A stretch of DNA of 64,000 nucleotides, taken from the NCBI GenBank assembly GCA_013433145.1, contig CM024190.1:5721620-5785619 (forward strand), read 5' to 3'. Source of the stretch: Ascaris suum. Taxonomy: Eukaryota; Nematoda; Chromadorea; Rhabditida; Ascarididae. Below are positions 38,901 to 51,812 of the stretch, piece after piece (position 1 is the stretch's first letter; each line of letters starts with the position of its first letter). The notes under the pieces are model-generated. The model was not told the DNA's origin. It saw only the letters and a program-made list of their open reading frames with translations, and made no database searches. The translations under genes and the position numbers were made by a program.

Positions 38901-40296
38901 GGAGGGAGGATGGGGACTGCGACACGGCGGAAATGATTCAGTAAGCAAGAGAAGTTGTCTTGTGTGGGCGATGCGAAAAGAGCTGTGTCATTCCTTCTAC
39001 CAAGCGTCAATCAGTGTAATTTTGCGAAGGCGGCGGAGGGGAAAGATTTGAATAAATGCGGGTTACCTGGATACGAAAGATGTTCATATTCAGTGCACTT
39101 ATTACATCATTCATAGTAATTGCAGTAAATTTTAAAGTGGGATGCAAGAGGTGTTGTCTGTGGCTGTGTTTAGCCTTCTTGTCACGGTACAGCATCTTTT
39201 TTTAAAATAGCACTGCCGATATGTGCGCTAATCACCGTACCTTTTACCTTTGTACAGTGGTGCTGATTGTTAGATCGCTAATGGGTTGTTTTGCGATGCA
39301 CTGACTATTTTATACTGATCAGCTTATTGAGGTTTGTGTGCAAAGTGTTATGCCTGCATATTGATCCTTGAATAACGGGAGGAGAGAATTAATGGCGTCG
39401 ACGAGCCCTCCCCTCCCTCCCCCCTCCCCCTCTCCCTCTACACGGTCAGAAATTTGTGTCCAGCTTTTAGCTGCTTATAGCTTACTGATAACTTTAGCCT
39501 TATCGATGACACAGCAGTCATTTTTCAAATATTTGGTTACTTCTTTCGTACACTGTATATTTCCGACGAAATAAGCTGGAGGAAAGAAAATATCATGAAG
39601 GAAGCCATTTGGAAGAGAAAGAGTATGTTTGCGCAAGTTTTGATAAGCTGGAACTTTTTTTTAAAATAATTTGTAAGTATTTAGTGCAGTTAATAACGAA
39701 ACAGAATAGTACCCACATAAGTTTTTTTTTCGACGGCACTGCTAAGCTAAATGATTCATTCATGAGCTCTTTTTTTCGAATGATTGCAAATCACCAAAAC
39801 ATTTTCCATTATATTAGTGAAAAATAGTTCGCGCAACTCAAACCTGCTTCGTTAAAGGGACTCCCTCCCTATTCCATACAATCTGTTTGCTCGAATAGAA
39901 CGAAAATTGCACGCGATTCCCTTCTTGTGCGCTATTCAACTCGAGCGCAATCCCATTTAGTGATTTAAATGATCACTCAAAGAAACGAAGCCGTCGAATG
40001 ACGATTTTAATATATCGGCGCTATTTAATGTGCACTTATTAAGCTAATTAATACCAGTAAGCCACTATTTAATAGGAGCTGTATTGAATATAGCTGTTAT
40101 CCAAAAATAAAGCAGCGAGTGCTCTTGATAAGAGTGCGTAATACCTCGTTTCGTAGAGACCCAATGGATCGATTTTGACGTAGTATCAATTTTTATGTTA
40201 CGTGATCATATTAGTAGCGCTTGCGGAGGAAAGGAGGGGAACGGAGCAGTGCTGAACGGTGAGCGGAACGAGAAAGAATTGAGCGATGAATGAAAT
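35986..40296. other. Intergenic region upstream of fce-1; nothing confident
   Basis: Includes a possible isolated plus-strand exon at about 37651-37774 (acceptor GTTGCAG, donor GAAG|GTATTT; open in two frames) and purine-rich stretches near 38.89 and 40.23 kb. The fce-1 promoter should lie in the last part. No recognised gene. Confidence 0.45.
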
Positions 40297-40310
40297 GTGT
40301 TTTCATTTCA
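40297..40310 (+). promoter_or_regulatory. fce-1: Likely spliced-leader trans-splice acceptor of fce-1
   Basis: GTTTTCATTTCAG directly precedes the 5' end of the first coding exon, about 15 nt upstream of the start codon at 40325. It matches the nematode acceptor consensus (TTTTCAG). The trehalase stop is 7.4 kb upstream, so SL1-type splicing of a single gene is more likely than an operon. Confidence 0.6.
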
Positions 40311-40324
40311 GGCGTCAGTGAAGC

Positions 40325-43300
40325 ATGGTTGATTCGTGTATCTTACTGGCGATCATTTGGGTGGTGTTTCTTTGGGATTTTTATCTCTCCATACGTCAGG
40401 TTTGTTAATATTCCATATCTTTGCTTTTCTCTTAAGCTTGTTATTAAAAGTTTTTTTTTAAATCTTTCTCTTTTCGAAGGCCCTTCTTAAGTATGAAATT
40501 CTACGGATTTTTGTTACATTAGTGGCAATCAGTCTTTCCTTTGGAGGTCGCTAAGTGGAATGCATCACTCTCGTCTCCCTCTTGCAAAACTCTCTCGGCA
40601 GCCATTGTCTTATTGTGTACTACAAATATATTATGCTTTTTCAAAAGGCATTCTGCTAGAGAATATCACTCAAATTTTGTGTGAAATGATTTAAAAAGAA
40701 TGTGAAGACTTCAGAAGTTCCTCTAACATACGATTTGGAATCCATTGCCTCAACATGAAATTTGCTTTGCTTTGGTAGTATTTTCCACTATCGTTGGCAG
40801 TGCTTGTTGTTTCGTTAGGAACCCATTCGTTTTCACATTCGTCGATCACTCGTTAACGCTCATTCACGGTGCATTCATCTGGCGGAGTATGCGGTATATA
40901 GCGACGCTGTTGCTGCGTCGACGCATCAGGTAAGATTGGTTTAATTTCAGTATCGCGTCCATCGGGATACTGTGACCAGACCCGATCATGTGAAGGAGAT
41001 AGTATCGGAGGAGGAGTTTACGAAGGCACGTCTCTATAGGATTGATAAGCATCACTTCGGCTTTCTGCGCTCCATTTATATGCAACTTCAATTGACAGTA
41101 AGTATTTTTATTGTGCTTGGAAACGGTTTTCCTAATAGGGCCATTTTGTTTCTATTTTAAATCTATTTGGCAAAGCGTCGGCGTGTGATGGCCATGTTCC
41201 GAGCTGTCTTGAGGTAGTAGTTGTCGCGTCGACCAGGTGTCGTCATTTTTAAATTATTTTCAGGTAAAGCTGACGTCAGATTTTAATAGTGTGCATGCGG
41301 CTCAGTATTCGATTTTGCATTATATATTTCGTTTAGGTCTCATTTATCACAGTTGTTGTATTTTATAAGAATGTTTTTTCAGGCCCTTCTCGTCTTTGAG
41401 ATTTTCGTCTTTCTGTGGTCTCTCAGTGGTTCCTTCAACGAGAAGATCGGTCTTTCAAGCGAGGTCTTTTTCCGCTTAATTCCTAAATCATAGACTTAGC
41501 AACAAGAGCGCTGATGCAGCTGCAGGTAGACGTCTTGTTAAGAACGTGATTGAATCCAAGGAACCATTTGTAGGCCATTTTTTTCAAACTTCTGGACCTG
41601 TATGAAAGGATCCATCACTTATTACATGTCTGTTTACCTGCAGTGTGTACTTAGTCAGTGTAAGTATGCGAATTAACCTGGATTATTAATTTTTTGACGT
41701 GAATATTACTCAGCGTTTTTCATCGCTTTAAAATTTAGAGACATAGATGCACCATAGAATTTCTTCCATGCTATCAAAAATAGTTGGGCGGAATTCCTCG
41801 AAAGAGTGGATAGTTTGTGGCGTAAAATATTGCAATGTAAGTTTAGCATTCGTAAACTTTTCAATGGTGAATGTGCGTTATAGAGGTGTTATTAAACAAT
41901 GACGAATCTCGATGCTAAGCATTTAATTATAGATGGCACAATCAGTAACATTCGTTTCGTTAACGACGTTGATTGAAGCAGTGCTCGGTCTTCCATGGCA
42001 GATCTATGACACCTTTGTTATTGAGGAAAAACATGGCTTCAATAAACAGGTTTGCGCTAATTTAGCTCTCACATCTCGCAGTATTATTTATGTGATTTGC
42101 TTACTGTTCAGCCGTGATATGTTATGCACTTTTTAATGGTTTACTGTTGATAGTAGGTTTCAGATGCTGAGAAAAATGCGGAAGAATAGAAGAAAGATTT
42201 TGATGATATGAAGTGTGAATGCATCTATAAAAAAGTTTAGGATCGTTTAAAAAAATTGGTGGAATGACGATGCTTAGGCTATTAAGGTGTAAGGATTCTT
42301 TTAGGGTAATAGCGCTGTTATTGCTTGGAAGGTCAATGCAACGGAGCAGACCCTCGTAAGCTGAGAAGCTGCATGCATGAGCAGCAGCTATTACAAGAAG
42401 GATCCCGTTAGGCAGCGCAACGTTTGCTTGGCTATTTGTTTTCCTTCCTTATTGTTGATGGGACCTGAGCAATCAGGGAACGCGAAAAACCCAACATTGT
42501 TGTCTTGGTACTTTTGAAATTAAATCTTTTGCAATCTTTGCGTCTCATCTGGATCTTTCTGCGATGTAAGTAGAGGGGATGACAAGGATCGAACATTCAC
42601 AACTATCCCGACGGTACACTTAGCAAACGCACTTTGATGAAGTTTTCCGAGCACACACATGCGACCTTTTCAAGCTGATCTTCGCTTCCACTTTAGCATG
42701 GTGCTTTTAATCGGATCAGGGCCATTAGATCTCAGAAGAGCCTGCAGGGCTAACGACGATCTGAGAGGTTTTAGTTAAGAGTATTATCTCTTTCAAAGAA
42801 GTGCTAATTTAATGTTTTTTTTTTTGCAGACATTTGGCTTCTTCCTCAAAGACAAGGCAAAGAAAACGCTCGTAGGCCTTCTCATAGCAGCGCCGATCAC
42901 AGCTATTGTAATATACATTGTGGAGAATGGAGGGAAATATTTCTTCTTTTATGTATGGTTGTTCTTATCGGTCGTCCTTTTCGTAAGTGAATTCTTCTCT
43001 AGATACATTTAATTACTTCCTTTGTTATCTATCGTATCATATTTCACTCCACTTATATATTATTTGGATCATATTGTATTCTTTGTTTGGGAAAATAAGC
43101 TTTATTCGTCAAAACTGCATTAAAAACTAGATTGCAAAGAGCTTCCCTTAGTCAGGTGTATAGGCGAAAACCAAATTTATAAGCGTTCTTTTTTTTTCAC
43201 AGCATTTATTTATTCATTTCATTCATCTTTGTCATTTTTATCTCTTCATTTGCTGAACAGATTCCGGTAAGACATAGCCGAGCAGTCGTCCACCCCTCAT

Positions 43301-46300
43301 CTCTTCTTCATCCTCTCTCTCCATCCTCTTACTACTTCCCATACTGAGCAGCAATTTTTTTGTGTGTGTAAGCTGGGGGGGGGGGGGGGGGAGGAAGGCC
43401 AATATTACGTATGAGCCGTGGCGTGCTATTTTCAGTTGCTGATGACCATTTATCCGGAGTTCATAGCGCCTCTCTTCGATGTCTACACACCACTTCCGGA
43501 GAGCGATCTGCGTGTCAAAATCGAAAAGTTAGCGAAAGATTGCGATTTCCCGTTGAAAAAGATCTACGTCGTTCATGGTTGGTATCACTTTCTAGCCACG
43601 TGATTTGTACAATATTTGCTTTGCTACGGCGATGATTGATAATACAATAATGCGACATACGATGTCATAATATAAAAATAAGGCTCTATGGGTGGAACTA
43701 AAAAAAATTTGCTACATCTTTGTTTTTATGAGTAAATTCTCTTGTGATTATGTATCGAACAAAATCAATTCAAAAAAAATTCCATTACTTAAAAACACTT
43801 GAATTACAGTGCACAAGGGAGTAATTTACTAGGGCATGGTTAGAGACTTTCCCCATAAGATGGCAGTTAACGGCGGTGCAATTCGGTGTTCACCACAGTT
43901 CAGTCCTTATGTGCATCATGGTAATTCGGTGATCATAATGCGTTTTTTTGCTAGCAAAGCGCTGTGACCGAAATTCATCTTTTTACGGTTGATGGTGAAC
44001 GTTGAAAGATTTTATTTGGTTGTCAGATGAATTCGGCAACCGGTTCATTGTCTTTAGGTTCGAAGCGTTCGGCTCACAGTAATGCGTATATGTATGGCAT
44101 TTGGAATAATAAGCGTATCGTTCTGTACGACACATTGCTGAGCGAAGAAATGAACACAAAGTTGAAGGAGCTTACCGGTGTGAGTTGTTTGATTTATCCC
44201 ATCTCCAAATTCGATATATTCACTTTCCTGGTTTGTGGAGGGAGGAGGAGCACAAGTGGAATTTCGGATTCCTGGATTCTCTTCCACATTTTTTTAGTTT
44301 GACTTAGAAATTAGTCGTAAAGTTGACGAGGGTCTTGATCTCTTCTAACTTTCTTTCGTTATAATGGCGCATCTCGTTCACTGGTGAGAGTATGCTGCAT
44401 TTATATAGTTGATGTGCTGCGCAACATACTTTACGGTGTGTAACCTTCATAGTGGCTGCTATGTTCCGGTCGACGTTATAAGTCAGCGTTTGGGGTCCTG
44501 CAAAAGTGCCTCAGCTTCTTCGAAATCCTCTCAACAACTCTCATAGTTTCACTCATTTTTTCATTGTTCGTTTATCATAGATTTACTGGTGTATTCGCTT
44601 CATCCCTTCCTTATATATGCGCTTTAAATCGCTGAATTTGATGACCACCTCTTTCGTTTGTAATCTTTATAATCCTATGAAAATTTGTATAACGGAGATT
44701 GCATTCGGAAAACTGGCACGGTTCATGCCGTTTTTGAGTGTGAGTAATTCATAAAGGAAGTGGTCGCTTGAAACGAAGTGGAGTTCCAAGGGCCGTCGAG
44801 GTTGTAGTTGTAACCATCGAAGGATACGAACATCCACCGTATTAATTCGAATAGAACTGTGCAAAGGCTATAAATTCCCATAATTTTATAGTTTTCTTCT
44901 AATTGAGGGAGTGTTTATTCCCCTTCTAAATTTTCAGCAAGCCATTATAACAGTTGACAACGTTGCGAACATAAGGAAGCAGGTGGTCGTTTTTTTCAAG
45001 CTTTGCGATAAAAGTAGAAATATGTTGTTGAAAGAAAAGAGGGTTGTTTCCAAGTGCATAGTGCAAGTGCTTTTCAGGCCTTGGTGATTATTATTGAAAC
45101 GTTGAGCAAATTGAAGTAAGCGTCATAGAAAATCAAAGCGACCAACAAAATATAGCGCGCTTGAATTGGGGAAGTGAATCATTGAAGTTAATTTCCTGTG
45201 TAAGTACAAAAAGGATTTTCTTATGGTGCTGTTTTACAAAAATTTAGGAAAAAATAATAATAAAGAAGTTTATAGTCAAGCGCAGAGGACTGTAGCAAGA
45301 AAGAAGAGGACAAGAATTTGGGTTTGGATGACGAGGAGGTCGTTGCAGTTTTGGGCCATGAGCTGGGTCATTGGCATTTCCTTCATAATGTCATTAACAT
45401 CGTTATGACTGAGGTAAAATTTTCCGTCTTGTCTGTTTCGCACTTATTTTTGTACTTCTTGTTCGTAACCGAAAGTCATTGCTGCCATTTTTGGACTGGT
45501 GATAAGCGAAGGTATTGTAGTTCGCTTGCTAATAACAAGGTCAGTTCGATATATTCTCGGGTAGGAAAGGACACAAAAACGGAAGAAGGACCTCTAGATC
45601 AAAATGAAATTTTTTTAAAACAGCCTTGGACGCACCGTGCATATTAGTTTCAGCTGCCTAGTGTTGGCTCTACGTATGGCATATCGTTGTTAAGTTGTTT
45701 CCACCTATCCTTTGTATCCTGTTGTAAATAAACCGATGCAAAACTCATATCTTAAGATCCAATTGGTTGTGTAACATGTCTATCGCATATAGCTTCAAAT
45801 CTGCATTTGCTCCATACATAACAACAAAAACTTTTAAGATGGCCATGGGGCGTTGTAACGGATATTTGTGAGGTGTTCTATATGCGCCACATGATAACGC
45901 GAGAAGTGACGCACAACATCTCACTCTTGCAAAGCAAGATCCTGGTGGAGCGTACGTTTCCCTGTCGTGATCTCCTTCCCTTCCCCCCCCCCCCCCCCCC
46001 CCCCCTCCTGCACTGTTGCGCTGCTGTTTGAATCAAGTTTTGAATAGCCTCGATGAGATCTGCAAGGACTGTACGGATCTCATTTAAGTTATTATTGCGA
46101 GTGGAACATTTCTATACATTTGCGAGATGTGCTATTGATTCATTTTGCGCAGAAGATTTGCCACAAGTTGCAGGTGTATTTGCTTGGACTTCTCTCGGTG
46201 TTCCACTTTTGTTATCGCAACTCCAGTCTTTATGAGGCGTTTGGATTTCACGCTTCGAAACCCACTATTATTGGTTTTATCATTGTCTTCCAGTATGTTA

Positions 46301-47238
46301 TGGCTCCGTACGATGAGTTGGTGGCATTCCTCATGACGGTTGGTTTTTTTCTTCGATTTTCTTCAGTGCTCAGTGGAGAGTCTCACTGAAGTGTTTAGCA
46401 TAATTGCTCTATTAGAAAGATTGCTGCTAATGTTGATGGAGGGGGGGGGGGGTAGGGTGAGGTGCAGTTGTATTTATTAATGTTAATCCGCGATTTTCCC
46501 GCGTAAGAGAAATGAACGGATTAAGGAGGCATCATGCGATATGCTAAAAAAAATGTGATTTTTTTAAACGAACAGTTTTTATATACAGTTGTTTATTGCT
46601 GTTACGATTTTTCTGTTGAGCTACGCTAATTGATCTCAACTCTTGGCTACTTATTTTCATTCCACAACTCTCGCTGCAGTTAGAAAGTGACAAATCTGGG
46701 AAGTAAAACAGGTCGGAATTTTGCAAAGCATGAAGTCGACAGAGGCGCTGGTTGTTGGCTAGTGGGTATATCAACAGTAAAGATGAGTAGAAGCGAAGTC
46801 TTAGATTTTGATTGCTGTTTCTGTGTTACCGCTCCCTCAGGATGCAAATCCTACAATGAAAAGTTTTTGCGCCCACCTGAGAGATTTGGCTGATGTGTCG
46901 CTGAGGGTATACGCTGGCGTATTTGTGATGTAGAATTTCATCGTAAGGCAGAGGCACCCGTAATGCTACTGCCTACCATAAAAGCGTTGCACGAGTATAT
47001 TCATAGTAGTGCTAGTTTCATAATAAAATTACTTAAGATAATGTCACGGCGAATGGAGTTCAGTGCGGATAAATTCTCTCGGACACTTGGTCATGGGCAG
47101 CATCTGTGTGCCGCATTAATAAAGATCGGCAAAGATAATCTCGCGCTACCGGTGGACGATCCGCTTTACTCGATGTTTAATCATTCGCACCCGTCGATTC
47201 CAGAGCGTATCACGGCCATCAAAGAGAAGAACGACTGA
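40325..47238 (+). CDS. fce-1: CAAX prenyl protease 1 (Ste24/FCE-1/ZMPSTE24 family), complete 10-exon gene
   Basis: Zinc metalloprotease of the ER and inner nuclear membrane that removes the -AAX tripeptide from farnesylated CAAX proteins (MEROPS M48A). Coding exons: 40325-40399, 40951-41097, 41383-41463, 41933-42049, 42830-42982, 43436-43577, 44058-44177, 45286-45413, 46174-46338, 47038-47238. All junctions keep phase and total 442 aa plus stop, shorter than human ZMPSTE24 (475), mainly because the acidic/basic insert before the zinc site is reduced. Landmarks: first membrane segment [16 protein letters not shown] in exon 1; [18 protein letters not shown] in exon 4; [10 protein letters not shown] in exon 7; HELGHW with zinc ligands His303/His307 and catalytic Glu304 in exon 8; SRRMEFSAD with the third ligand Glu383 at the start of exon 10; SHPSIPERI near the C-terminus. 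Exon 9 could start 21 nt earlier, but 46174 preserves the family's exact spacing. No broken or missing catalytic residue. Confidence 0.96.
43375..43391. repeat. Poly-G tract, 17 nt, in fce-1 intron 5
   Basis: Seventeen consecutive G ending 44 nt before exon 6 of the CAAX protease gene, preceded by a short GT run. Confidence 0.95.
45983..46005. repeat. Poly-C tract, 23 nt, in fce-1 intron 8
   Basis: Twenty-three consecutive C about 170 nt before exon 9 of the CAAX protease gene. It is the longest G/C homopolymer in the window. Confidence 0.95.
46441..46452. repeat. Poly-G tract, 12 nt, in fce-1 intron 9
   Basis: Twelve consecutive G about 100 nt after exon 9 of the CAAX protease gene, followed by TAGGGTGAGG. 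Confidence 0.95.
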
Positions 47239-50200
47239 GAGTTCATCTTTATCATATGCATCTTATTATTTGCAGTTGACGCGATCCTTTTAGGCGAGAA
47301 AAATTATGTGCCAAGTATTCACAAGGTGGAGGGAGGAATAGGATTCAGACCTTTCCTATCGGAAGGGTTTTGGGTTTTGTTAAAGTGTTGATAAATAATC
47401 AATACTCGCGTCATGCGCACCGCTGTTAAGAAATGTTCTGTAGGGCGGGTAGCAGTGCAGTAGAACATTCGTTTGAAATAGAAAGCAGCCGTTCACGACT
47501 GCTTCCGTTCCATATTCGTAGAATTAAGTGGTTATTGTGTTTAATAGACATGTACCTTTATTGATTAAATGATGAGCTGAGAAATCAAATCTGTTGAGTA
47601 TCGGTCACTGCATTGTTGTTTGAATGGTGTTGTGATTCAGATGTTTTCTATGAAATTTTCGTTCATGTGGTCCATTGTTGGTTGAGTTTTCGCATTTCAA
47701 AACTAAACTTGTCGTACGGAATACTCTGCGATTGCTGAGCTGGTAAACTGAGACATCCGGTCGAACTATAAGAAGAACTCAGGACGAGTCCACTATTACT
47801 TCGTCTACGTTGCTAGGAAACGATAAGTTTAAATTGAATCACAAGTAGTTTTACTTGGAGCTTCGCCGTTAGATCAACTGCGGAGTCATAAGGAGTGATA
47901 TTGGTGATAGGTCAACCATTTCTTCACTCGCATCCTATGATACGACTGCCGCAATATCGTTGTTAAAGTTTGACATATCCATGACGTGGTATTAGGGATT
48001 TGTTTGGATCGCCTAAAGGTCTAGATGGAAGGAGAACGTATGCGATGAATCGCGAGGGCCAGCATTCTAGTTTCCTTTATTGATCGCTAAATTTGAGAAC
48101 CATATCCAGAAAGAAAGCTGAGAGGAGCGCGCAAGCAGGTTGCAGTAGCTACTTTTTCACATATTTTTTCAATGCATACGCAATGCGTAGACGCTTTGCT
48201 ATTCATCGTCATGTAGAAGTGGATTTTCGGTTGTTCAAGCTATCCTTTAGTGCAGAAATAAAAAGCGAGTGGGAATAGAAGCGGTTGTGCCCTAAATCAC
48301 TATTGCTTTTCATTTTCCAACGTAGTCTTCCCGCCGCAAAACAATTCGCTGTTCTGATGGACACGCCGTCGACGGGTTCTAAACATGGATCCTCCATCTG
48401 GCATAGTGGAGGTTATGAAGGAAAATGCCATCGCAGCAAAAGCGAAAATGGAGCAATAGGATGCTGGCGGAAATAGGCAAAACAGCATGGAGAGATATTT
48501 CAGAAGAGGAACAGAGATTTTTGAGAGCGTTTCCATAGGTAGGTGCTTCCGCTGTACACTTCAGGTGTTTCCGTTGTTTTTCGGATCTGAAGACGTACGA
48601 GCGATGGACGGTTTCCTCCTTTATGTATTCGTGACTCTGCTGTTTTTCCATATGTCTTCGTCAACTGGATTTGCACCTCCGCACCATCACCTGTCCCTAA
48701 GCTCGTCTCCAGTGGGCATGCTGACTCGAACCTCCACTAAACATTCGTTTTTTTTTTGAACAAACCCCAAATCCTTTAGAAACGTACTTCCGGAGAAGGG
48801 AACGTACATGAGCTTAGAGCATGGGAGAAACAAAAATTATTGGCCGACTAATCTGAGTACTGAATAAACATATTCACCGTTCAAACAGTGAAAGGGACGT
48901 AACGATTTTTCACAATCGCAGCTATGGCAGTGGCAGCATTTCCCCGAGCTCACTTCGCGCTGCAAATGTTGAAAATTTTGGGGACGTAACTAGCCACTAG
49001 TGACGTCTAAACGATGTGGAACAAAATGTCGTATTTTTCCGAGATCCAAGGAAACCTCAGAGTATTGCTATAGGGAGAGCACCTAAATTCACACAGTTTG
49101 TATGCAGTGCAAATATAAATGGAGGATCAAATCTTCTATACTATTTTCTCCGAGACTTGTTCTATGTTTCAAGGTGGTGAAGTGGCTTTTTGACAGTATG
49201 TTTGAAGTTCGAGGAGTTGTCGGACTCACAAGCTGTACCTTCAACGAGAAAACTGTACAACAAACAACATTTCAAGCGTTTAGAATGATGCGTTTTTCCA
49301 ACAAATTACGTGCTGCAATTATTCGCAGTATGTCTCTATCATGAAGCTGAGTCTAATTAGTTTCGACGTTCATACGATCGCAAATGTAGAGTTATTTTAT
49401 TATTCTCAGTTCATTCCTTCTACTATATAATAAGCGATCTTCGACGTGACGTGTGAAGTCATCTTCTTCATTGAACCATTACCGCGGTGTATATCGATAT
49501 TTGTTCGACTCCTTTGTTTTGCTGCTCACTGAAATTCTCCAAATTTTTTGCGCACTCACTGTTGCGCAGTTTACATATCCCCAGAAACTGAACTGTCGTC
49601 TTGCCCTCCTTTATTTATCTGTACTTCTGTTGTTATTTTACCTTTCCAGAGCAATTTTCTTTTTTTCTCGTGTGGATAAAGTCTCCCGTTACAGGGTTAC
49701 CGTACACCGTTACCATATATCGTTGTACCACAAAAAAGTTATATATATAGTAAAGGTGTAAGAATGTCGGCAACATTGTCGTCCGCGGTAAACATCTTCG
49801 TTCCATATCCCCGCGGTGCCCATTCCCACATCCTGTAAAGTGATCAAGGATGTGATCTAGAAAATTAAACATGCAGGCGACTGTTCGTTTTATTTTTCAA
49901 AGAGACGTCACCTATACCTGTGATGCCGCATATTGCAGAAGAATGGGCAGAAACGCCCACGGCGGCGAGGTCCACTGCTATGCCTGACGGGATACTTGTT
50001 CGTACGTATTGATTTTGAGGCCCTGCCAGTGATGCGGCTGGCCTATTTGGCGTGCACGGAAAAATTGTCAGAGTTAAGGATAGGCTGTGTAATTCTGTAC
50101 TTCGGATTGAGAAATTAGGCGCCCAGGCGGCATTGTAATGTCAAGAAGTATTTACTATCTCCAAAAGAATGCAAACAAGAGTTTTCATGGCGTAAGATCA

Positions 50201-51443
50201 TTCTCGTTTTGTTTATCTTGTCATCTTCTGACTCCACCTTTGAAAGCTTTTCTGAAGCATACGAATCTTTTACGGGTTACAGTTTCCGGTTGATAGCACA
50301 TCGCAAAACGATCACGATTCCCGCTCAGTGGGACACAGTCGAAAGAAAGCACAACTTTGAAACGAAACACGACGCCTGTTCGAAACTTCATTTCGTCGAA
50401 TATTCCTGTCCATGCGCAAAAATCTGTACACATCACTGGCGCAAAGCATGTAGCGTTAATAACTTACACAATGAACTTCGTATAGTGTAATAAAGAAAGA
50501 AAAAAGCAAACAAAAAATGAATATAAAAACATCACAGCTTCGTAGGAATTATACAACGCGCACGCACCTCTAGTAGATGAACTCTTTTTTTTTACTCACT
50601 GTAGTACAAACATTTGAGTAATGTGACTGAGACCCGGATTTGAAAAGTCCACTTCCTAGCACTTTTATCCACATCACAAATGCTCAAACGTTTGCAATTA
50701 GTTCGACCTCACTCTTGAAGTCCCTGATACCTGAAATGGTGAGTTATTAGAACGAAGTGGGAATGACCTCATAATGCTTCGGAAATACATATAACCGGCA
50801 GATATGGTATTCCCACAATGTACCTACTTCAAAGCATAGTTCATCTACTATAGCGACGCGAAAAATTATTGCTGCAGCCGGAATTGCTCGATCGGCAGGA
50901 AGTAAAACATTAAATGCGGGAAAGCGTTGTGCCATCATCGACGACAAATGATGGACAGCTGCATGCAACATTTCTACACGCCGAAACCCTTAACTTATTG
51001 GCACATGCCAAAGGTTGCGGAATAAACGCTACAACAACGAATTCCTGCTTCGCCTTCGTCCACGTTTTTACAATCAAATCAAATTTTCAAAGTCCGTTAG
51101 GCGAGATCAGTGAATTTATCGATCGGCTTTTCCGACTCTTCATTTTACACATATAACAACATCAAAGAGACTCGCCAAATTAAACAAAGTAGCGGTTCGA
51201 ATGATCAAAATGTTCGAAGATCGACAAATAAGTATATAAGATGAAGGAAGCAAGCACATTGTGTGTGAAAAAGAAAGCAAGAGCAGTGACGAAAGAAGAG
51301 CAACGAGATCGCACCCTGAGAAATGGGCGACATTTATCGTTCGACCGAACGACTGCCAATATCCACCGGTCGAATATCTTGAATTTTTGAGCCTTAATCA
51401 AAGAATTTGAATTTTTTTTCGACTTCTGCCTATTAAGTAGAAC
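47239..51443. other. Region between convergent genes; exon-like islands only
   Basis: After the fce-1 stop there is no clear poly(A) signal for about 1 kb (AATAAA at 48257). A 37-codon frame at 48425-48538 (plus; LAEIGKTAWRDISEEEQRFL) reads like a protein but ends at a stop, and an adjacent frame also looks coding. A minus-strand stretch at about 50.83-50.96 kb reads MLHAAVHHLSSMMAQRFPAF up to a donor GAA|GTAGGT. No families recognised. Confidence 0.4.
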
Positions 51444-51737
51444 CTTTGAGAAAGGAATCAGCTCCTGGTCAGGATAATAACGAGGTGCGGATGGTCTACG
51501 ACTTGATATTGGTAGCTTTGCGGTTTTTCGCGAATTCCTAACTTCTATCCCTAGCTTCCATCTCTCTTTACAACTTTCATCGGTGCCGGATTTTCCTCTC
51601 AAAGGTTCATCTCTCAGAGAGGGGACGAACAAATCCAAATTCTTTGATTGAGGCTGAAAATTTTTGAATGATCGCTCATCCAATAATGCTCGATCGTTAG
51701 ATGTAGGCAGTTGCTTGATGGAACTGCAAAAGGTTGC
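51444..51737 (-). CDS. Candidate internal exon of an unidentified gene
   Basis: Within the longest uninterrupted frame of the window (210 codons, minus strand), a 294-nt segment is bounded by a strong acceptor (GTTTCTCAG) and a possible donor (AAAG|GTTCTA). Its 98 codons begin ATFCSSIKQLPTSNDRALLD and are polar, rich in Ser, Lys and Arg, with no membrane segment and no domain I recognise. No neighbouring exon with matching phase was established. It lies downstream of the semaphorin stop on the same strand. Confidence 0.3.
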
Positions 51738-51812
51738 CTGAGAAACGAACGTTTCGACACGCAGGAAGATGCCGTCAATGTTGTTGTCATAAATAAATGC
51801 AGGACTAAGCAC

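Noticed and set aside
40745..40933. Open frame before fce-1 exon 2 that could supply the first membrane segment
   Set aside because: Its donor phase does not fit exon 2, and the segment at 40325-40399 fits in phase and matches the family N-terminus.
41210..41228. TGAGGTAGTAG in fce-1 intron 2, identical to the first 11 nt of let-7 family microRNAs
   Set aside because: The flanks do not offer a complementary arm to form a precursor hairpin, and the match to mature let-7 fails after position 11. Probably chance.
46153..46173. Earlier start for fce-1 exon 9, adding seven residues (KICHKLQ)
   Set aside because: It is in phase, but starting at 46174 keeps exactly the spacing seen in the human enzyme between the zinc site and the AFGF block.
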